From the NCBI GenBank assembly GCA_022496805.1, contig CM040091.1, positions 14,126,336 through 14,190,335 on the forward strand: a DNA stretch of 64,000 nt, given 5' to 3'. The notes under the pieces were generated by a model. That model ran no database searches and was not told the DNA's origin. It saw nothing but the letters and a program-made list of their open reading frames with translations. A program made the position numbers and the translations under genes. Below are positions 57,996-64,000 of this stretch, one piece after another. The DNA is from Pohlia nutans. Lineage: Eukaryota; Streptophyta; Bryopsida; Bryales; Mniaceae. Position 1 is the first letter of the stretch. Each line of letters starts with the position of its first letter.

Positions 57996-58231
57996 TTAAC
58001 TCCTAAAGGACCATAAGGCCACCCGCCACCAGGTGGCTCCTGTTTTTTTCAGTAATTTTGAGTAGGTTTTATGTAGATTTTTTTTTGTTAATTTTTTCTT
58101 AAAAATTATTCAACATATGTAATATTCTTCACTTATTCCAGTGATATAAAATCTGGTCCCATTCAAATTATAATTTTCACAATATGATCGTTTAAACTTG
58201 TCATTTTAAAACCATGAATCCTTGGTCCTTT
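57996..58231. mobile_element. TTAA-flanked MITE 82 bp upstream of the DUF962 start
   Basis: TTAA (57996-57999) then CTCCTAAAGGACCATAAGG; the right end CCTTGGTCCTTTAGGGG is followed by TTAA (58228-58231). The reverse complement of the right part (CAAGGATTCATGGTTTTAAAATGA) is homologous to the elements at 35844 and 60906. Its position puts it in the promoter or 5' UTR of the downstream gene. Confidence 0.75.
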
Positions 58232-58312
58232 AGGGGTTAAGTTTGAGAAACTGACAGACTGTACTTGCTGTGGTGAATGTGTAAGCAGGGACTGTAATTG
58301 TAGCAGAACAAA

Positions 58313-58651
58313 ATGCACTTCAGGAATTTTGAGGAGTTTTGGCCGTTCTACGTGAACCAGCACTCGAAAGCATCAACACGGAGATGGCATTTCTGCGCGA
58401 CGGGAAGCGCAACGCTGTTTTTCATAGCTGCAATTGCCATCAAATGGTGGCTGTTGTTTTGTGCTCCTCTGTTTGGGTATGGGCTTGCCTGGTACAGCCA
58501 CTTCTTCATTGAAGGCAACACGCCGGCCACGTTCGGCCATCCCATCTGGTCCTTCATTTGTGACTACAAGATGTTCATCTTGATGCTGACAGGGCAGATG
58601 GATCGTGAGATAAAGCGGCTGGGGAAGAGGCCCATGCTCCAGGTTTCATAA
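58313..58651 (+). CDS. DUF962 / Mpo1-like membrane protein
   Basis: A single exon of 112 residues starts at the ATG in AAAATGCACTT. It aligns end to end, from memory, with the short plant DUF962 proteins (typical pattern FEEFWPFYVNQHSK, RRWHF, GYGLAWYSHFFIEGN, FGHPIWSF, GQMDREIKRLGKRP). Two membrane segments lie at about 27-43 and 46-62. The family's four conserved histidines are present at 17, 26, 63 and 76. In yeast Mpo1 such histidines bind iron for 2-hydroxy fatty acid alpha-oxidation at the endoplasmic reticulum. The same activity for this short plant branch is inference. No frame damage is visible. The composition is more GC-rich than the surroundings. This is the most clearly cellular, intact gene in the window. 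A polyadenylation signal follows at 58936. Confidence 0.93.
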   Translation: MHFRNFEEFWPFYVNQHSKASTRRWHFCATGSATLFFIAAIAIKWWLLFCAPLFGYGLAWYSHFFIEGNTPATFGHPIWSFICDYKMFILMLTGQMDREIKRLGKRPMLQVS

Positions 58652-58935
58652 CCACTTTCTAAGGCTCTCTTTTGTTTTGTTTTGCTCCTGCTTTTGTACA
58701 GAAGTGGCATAGAATTGGCCAGTGTACTTTGGTTTCATAGGCTTTGTATTATGTGTTTGAAAAGCTAGCGGCTCTCAGTAACTTACTGGGCCAACCAACC
58801 TTGTATGTGTAACAAGAAGCCTGCATTCATTCAGACTTCTCCACTGTGATATTGGTTTCCAGGCGCATCATTTATTCCTCCCTGGAATTAATGTAGATTC
58901 ACTGATTAGGTGTTTCCATGCTTCATGATTAGTGC

Positions 58936-58941
58936 AATAAA
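58936..58941 (+). terminator. AATAAA polyadenylation signal of the DUF962 gene
   Basis: A canonical AATAAA lies 285 bp after the stop codon, in the same strand and preceded by T-rich 3' UTR-like sequence. Cleavage would be expected roughly 15-30 bp downstream. Confidence 0.5.
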
Positions 58942-59077
58942 GAGCTAGCGTTGTTCTTCCTGTGAGCGCTTTCAAGTTGGTTTATAGCCACTTATGTGGT
59001 CATTTGCAATAGCTTGTTGCTGTCGGTGTTCGAAGCAGCAGCACTTGTAGAAAGGCCCCTTAGAAAATCTATCTGTG

Positions 59078-59311
59078 TTAACCCTTAAACGTCCCATGTG
59101 GATAGTATATATGTTGTTGTATAAGTGAGATTTGCTACCAACAAGAAACTCTAAATTGGGATCTTAATAGCTCACTAAAATCGCATTATCTAAATTTCAA
59201 CTTCTCTTTTCTGAACTCAAACCTATTAAAGGTGTGGATTCATTCCAAATACGACCAAAATATATTGTATTCTATTGGCTACCACGGCACGTTCCGACGT
59301 TTAGGGGTTAA
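59078..59311. mobile_element. TTAA-flanked MITE
   Basis: TTAA then CCCTTAAACGTCCCATGTGG; the right end CACGTTCCGACGTTTAGGGG is followed by TTAA. It is 234 bp with both duplications, and the interior has no coding frame. It lies about 140 bp beyond the DUF962 polyadenylation signal. Confidence 0.75.
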
Positions 59312-59498
59312 ACTTTGTCAATTGTTATGCTATTTGATGTAGTTTCTAATGGAAAATTGATTTTGTGTTAAACCATGTCAATTGTTGTAACATAGCTAGA
59401 TTTTCTAGAACACCTTTGGGGAGTGGTTCTCAACTAGTCTCACTTTTAGTTTGAAAGTAAATGAGGCGTATATCTCTTCTGGTAATACCTAATCACAC

Positions 59499-59769
59499 TT
59501 AACCCCTAAACGTCCCAACATACAGAAACTGAATCACAAACAGATTCAAATTCTTGAAATTTTCTCATCCAAGTTAACCTTTGTAAGCCTATCAAATTCT
59601 CTACCAATTACAATTGCAAGTATGTCAAATTTGTTGGGTAGATTTTATGCTTACAATGATCCTCTCATGTACACCTCATGTACATTTGAGCCACGTTATT
59701 TGAGCCATATCTATATATTTGAAGCTAGCATCTATTTGTGTTCAAAGGGTCGGTACATTTAGGAATTAA
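59499..59769. mobile_element. TTAA-flanked MITE, second subfamily
   Basis: TTAA then CCCCTAAACGTCCCAACATA; the right end GGTACATTTAGGAA is followed by TTAA. It is homologous to the degraded copy at 53158 onward (AGAAACTGAATCAC, TTGTTGGGTAGATTTTATGC). Confidence 0.7.
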
Positions 59770-60905
59770 GGCAGTTTTGGATGTAAATTTTGCCAATTAT
59801 AATATTGTTAGATTTCCTAATACACTTTTGGAGGGTGGGTATCCATTTTGGGAAGTGTTGACACATTTGTGCTGATTACATTTTTTTTAATTAAGCTTTT
59901 TCAGATGGAACATTCACGAATATTTTCCAAGGCTTTTTTATTCACTAAAAAAACCTTTTTGGAAAAAAAACAACTTCCCAAAAACTTTAGCATTTATTTT
60001 GAGAGTTTGTTTATGTTGACCTTGCCTTCCACCTACGGTAGTGCATGTTGTCTTTTAGTATATTTATGAACTATGAAAAATATGTTTAAAAAGATGTTTG
60101 TATTTTATTCGAGTGTTGGGGTTGCTTCAGGAGGATGAATATATGGTTGGAAGGAGATATTTTGATACAAAGCATGAAAGTAGGATTGTTTTACGGCGAC
60201 AAGCTCCATGGGTACGGTGATAGAAGAAGTGTGGTACCTTTTAGAGGCCAACTTGAATGAAGAGTCATTATGTTTGTTCAAGACCCCATATCAAAGTTGG
60301 GCATGCCGATATCTTTGTTTGTAGGTTGGTTGAACCAGTTATGGAACTCGCACAACAACAATGCTTTGTGATTGAACTATGTGAGTGGGCTTTCATTTGT
60401 TTACATGTCATGCTTTCAAACACACACCAAAACCTATTTGGAAGTCACCCTAGTTGTGCTACTATGTATCAATAGTGTGCATATCAAATTTTTGAACGCA
60501 AGACATTGATACATAATGGTTACAAAGTGGCACAACTAGTTACATGACACAAATAGGTGGTGGTTTACCTTAATTGACTTTTGTTGCCTATCTAATATAA
60601 TCGTTGAGTGTTTGTCAACAGACCAAGACAATGTGCCTAAAAGATCTTGTACCATTCATAAGAGACTCGAACATACATACTAATCTACAGGTACATCTCA
60701 AATCTCTCCATACTACTTCTACAAAAAAAATTCAGATTTTTTTCTTCATTTTAATTTATTTTTTGTTTGTATGGTAAAAGAAACACTTATAAAATATTTA
60801 CAAAAATTTGATTTTCCAAACATTTTTTTCTAAATAAATAAATATCCAACATAGATGTGTTCACCCTACCATTCATTTATAATGTTTTACCACTCAAATA
60901 AGGAG
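59770..60905. other. intergenic, no gene recognised
   Basis: AT-rich with short frames only. 60,120-60,480 is somewhat less AT-rich but shows no recognisable motif. Confidence 0.35.
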
Positions 60906-61212
60906 TTAACCCTTGAAGGACCCATGATTCATGATTCTAAAATGAAAAATTCAATTGATCATATTGTGAAAAATATAATCCACATAGGATCAAATTTTGT
61001 ATCACTAGTATTTATAAAGAATGTTACATGTGTTGATATATAAAAAAGAAAAAGAAAAAATAAATAAAATAAAATAAAATTGAACAAAAGGAAGTCCACA
61101 TAGGACCTCATAAAAAATAAATAAATTTGAACAAAAAGAAGTCCACATAGGACCTGAAAAATGCTAAAAAATGTGAGGCCCAATTTGGACTTCTTAGTCT
61201 TTTAGGGGTTAA
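60906..61212. mobile_element. TTAA-flanked MITE, first of a tandem pair
   Basis: TTAA then CCCTTGAAGGACCCATGATT; the right end CTTAGTCTTTTAGGGG is followed by TTAA (61209-61212). The interior has a short direct duplication of GAAGTCCACATAGGACC (around 61092 and 61138). It is the same family as the elements at 35844 and 57996. Confidence 0.72.
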
Positions 61213-61213
61213 G

Positions 61214-61445
61214 TTAACTCTTGAACGGCTCGAAAGCCCTTTGCGGCCGTATAGTATATTGTGTATTTGGTGGTATTTCATCAAAATAACAATGACCAAA
61301 CACTTTTTAGTACAAAGTAAAACTAATAATCGTGATAACATGTGTATAACAATATATCACAATTTATATATTTAACCACAATTGAACAATTATAAGGCTA
61401 AATACGGGTTGTAGAGAGTGACCCCAAGGGCCTTTTAAGGGTTAA
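61214..61445. mobile_element. TTAA-flanked MITE, second of a tandem pair
   Basis: It begins one base after the previous element's TTAA: TTAA then CTCTTGAACGGCTCGAAAGC; the right end CAAGGGCCTTTTAAGGG is followed by TTAA (61442-61445). The interior is not homologous to its neighbour, so this is an independent insertion rather than a duplication. Confidence 0.7.
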
Positions 61446-64000
61446 TGCTAACAAACTTATTTTGGAGTGATTTTCAGGCCAAGTGATGAATGAAAGTTTG
61501 ACCCCATTGACGATTCAAATCAATACCATTTGATTTAATTGATCGTTGAACACGACCAACATGAAGGTAACTCTATTGATCTTATGATATTTGTCAAAAC
61601 GTTTTGGGGTTACAATACTTTGTTCTCTGAAAAGCCATCGATAGGAAGTGAGGGAAGGAAGTTTATGCTTCCAATTTGAATTGTGTATTGTGTAAACAAG
61701 ATCTAAGTATGGATTAGTACAATATTTTATTCAATTATTTAAAATCCCTAAGCTTGCCCAAAGTAGAGGGACCTTGTTCCGATTCCAACTTCAACTCCAA
61801 CTCCGTTCCTTTCAAGGACTTTTTCAATTCCAAATCCATTGTCTGATCGATTTTTTGTTTTTGGGTAATTTAAGACACCTTACAAGATTGGTTAAGAATA
61901 TCAATTTTAAATATCAACTAAAATTTTATATTTGTATGCATATTTATTACATTAATTTTTATAGTAAATAATCTTTAAAATGTTAGAAATAGGTCCTTCT
62001 AGGTTGGAATGGCATTTCAATCAGTTTTCTGCAACCAAAAGCCATTAGGTACATCAAAATAGAGAAACTTGTCAATTGGATGCATTCTAAAGCAAACATG
62101 ATCTATATATCCTCTATGAAAAGGTGGAGGTACTGAAAACCACCCACCCTGAACCATTCTAGCCTTGAAAGTGCCTTCAACAATTGTTATATAAAGAATC
62201 TAAATCCGACAACTTGTAATTCCCAAAGAACCTAAAACCAACCTAAGATCGATCACTTGTCATTCAATCAAAGGCTTTTACAAGTGAACATAATTGATGT
62301 GCTTAGGATGTAATTCATGATATTTTTACAATGTCACAAAACACACCATCACCTATGGTGCACAAGTGGGCTGGGGTAGAACACTTTGAAAATTCATGTA
62401 AATTACATTTTAATTGAGATTTTCTTTTTTCACTTTTATTCATAAATATGATTTTATCTCTTAGCCAAAAATTGTCCCAATTTGATTTTCATAAAGTTCC
62501 AAGTATAATAGCTTGAATGGGCGGTTTTAGGTGCTTCCACCTTATTTGTTTAGAGATAGAATGAAGGTCCTCATAAAATGATCCTTAATAAAAATTCGAA
62601 GTACAACCGTTGCAAAATTTGAATGCTGCAGATGGGGTGCAATTGCTCGAGATCCAATGCCACACAACTACAACTTGTACACCAATTTGATATGCCATAT
62701 AATTATAAACTTCCATGAAGTGTATTTCAAGACAATATTTTAGGGTTTCCTTTATAGTCCATGCTACCAAAATTCTTTGAGTGCACTTGATAACTTATAT
62801 GCTTCATTTATTAGAATTATCTTTTAGGTGAAATTTCTTCAATTACCAACAAAATAGTCATAACTTTTGTGTAAGGCATATGATTAGTGATCTTTGAACA
62901 AACAATTGGTCTCTAATTTCTCCAAGGGCAATTTCTATGTATAATTTTATCTAAATGTAGGTTACATAAAACATGATAACAATCAATGTTAATTTAATTT
63001 CTAAATGATCCAACAGTCTAATTTTGAGTAGTTTTATCAAGAAAAAGAAAATGCTTTTTTTCTTCATGCATACTTGAATTATCCGTAAAGTGAGCTTGTG
63101 TTTGGGCTGGAAATCAATGCACTGTTAATCTAAGATTTGAGAAACGTAAAGTATCCCTCTTAAATTCCGGGGCACTAAACACCCGCCCCTATAGACGTGT
63201 TTGGGCTATATTCGGAACCATGGCCCACGTTCCAGCACATCAGAAACACAAGTCAGAGAAGCCGTGATCCTCGGCCAGCTGCCTTCTACTCACGAATTGA
63301 GATCGAAGGGTTTTGCCACTACTCTTCAAAGAGACCTAGGCTATGGCTATGCATAAACACATGCAGATACTCACACTCTAACCATAAAATTTGCGACACG
63401 ATATGCCATCACATCGATCAACGTCCAACTTTAGAGACAACTTCTATGGATTTGAGAAGTTGCCTATGGAAATAGGCAATAGGAGGAGAAAGTGGTATAA
63501 TTACAATTTGTCTCATACCCGACCAACTATGAAGTGAAGTTGATCCAGTTATCAAATATCCATCATTCCAGTAAATGAGTGTGAAGAATGGAAATAATAT
63601 TATAGCGAATTTTGGGAATTTAGTTGCGAAGGAGAAGAAATGAAACTTTTCAATCTTCACACGCATTCTTCACCTCAAGAGGAAAAGAATGAAGCTTTTT
63701 TATCTTCAAAGAATGGGTTCTCTACAATTTAAGGAGAAAGTGCCACATATCCATCCTCCAAAGATTGAAAATGGGAAGAAAGCGTTGTGACACCCCCTAT
63801 TGCTGTACCGTACCCACCAACAAGTTTACGTTTAGAACATGAAATTGTCAAAATTAGAGCACACACTTCCAATTTTGACTCGTCACCATGGGCTCAAAAA
63901 TTGTCTAAATCTCAAACTGCAAAGTGTATTAGAAAGGTAATGTAGTCTACTTTACTGGAATAACAAGTATCTACAAAAAAATGAAATCATTTGAAAATAG
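61446..64000. other. intergenic to window end, no gene recognised
   Basis: AT-rich DNA with scattered short frames. 63,120-63,480 is less AT-rich (GGCACTAAACACCCGCCCC) and has a 92-residue plus-strand frame without known motifs. Nothing was supported as a gene, RNA or bounded repeat. Confidence 0.35.

Noticed and set aside
63197..63475. 92-residue frame near the right end
   Set aside because: No domain recognised, non-ATG start, and an overlapping minus-strand frame of equal length.

Overview
The window is nuclear DNA from a land plant. The evidence is spliceosomal introns with GT-AG borders, a plant-type DUF962 gene, a plant Tnp2/Transposase_24 CACTA element, and an AP2-like plus F-box-associated propeller protein. 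The intergenic DNA is very AT-rich and crowded with short inverted-repeat elements. A seed-free plant (moss, liverwort, lycophyte or fern) is my best guess, but nothing fixes the species.

Layout. 1-1.1 kb: the 3' part of a 2-oxoglutarate/Fe(II) oxygenase-like gene. 1.4-5.5 kb: foldback elements, MITEs and a tRNA-derived SINE-like element. 5.5-7.4 kb: a decayed LINE 3' half with RNase H. 7,682-29,936: one complete 22.3 kb CACTA (En/Spm) transposon, with matching termini, an ACA target duplication, subterminal TGTCAA/TTGACA repeats, and two divergent multi-exon genes (TnpA-like on -, TnpD/Tnp2-like on +) whose splice phases agree. 30-38 kb: AT-rich DNA with a two-exon gene for a 1,084-residue protein that joins an AP2-like domain to a kelch/F-box-associated propeller. 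38.8-50 kb: nested short elements, including two 1.7 kb TIR elements in opposite orientation; a CCC...GGG element has inserted into one of them. 51-56 kb: tandem repeats and foldbacks. 58.3 kb: a short, apparently intact DUF962/Mpo1-like gene. 57.9-61.5 kb: a cluster of TTAA-flanked MITEs.

The recurring theme is a set of non-autonomous elements bounded by TTAA with termini like CCCTTTAACG or CCCCTAAANG, which look piggyBac-like. Seven have both ends, six of these with TTAA on both sides and one with ATAT; several more are one-ended or degraded. No piggyBac transposase was seen in the window. All protein family calls come from reading motifs by eye. No database search was run.
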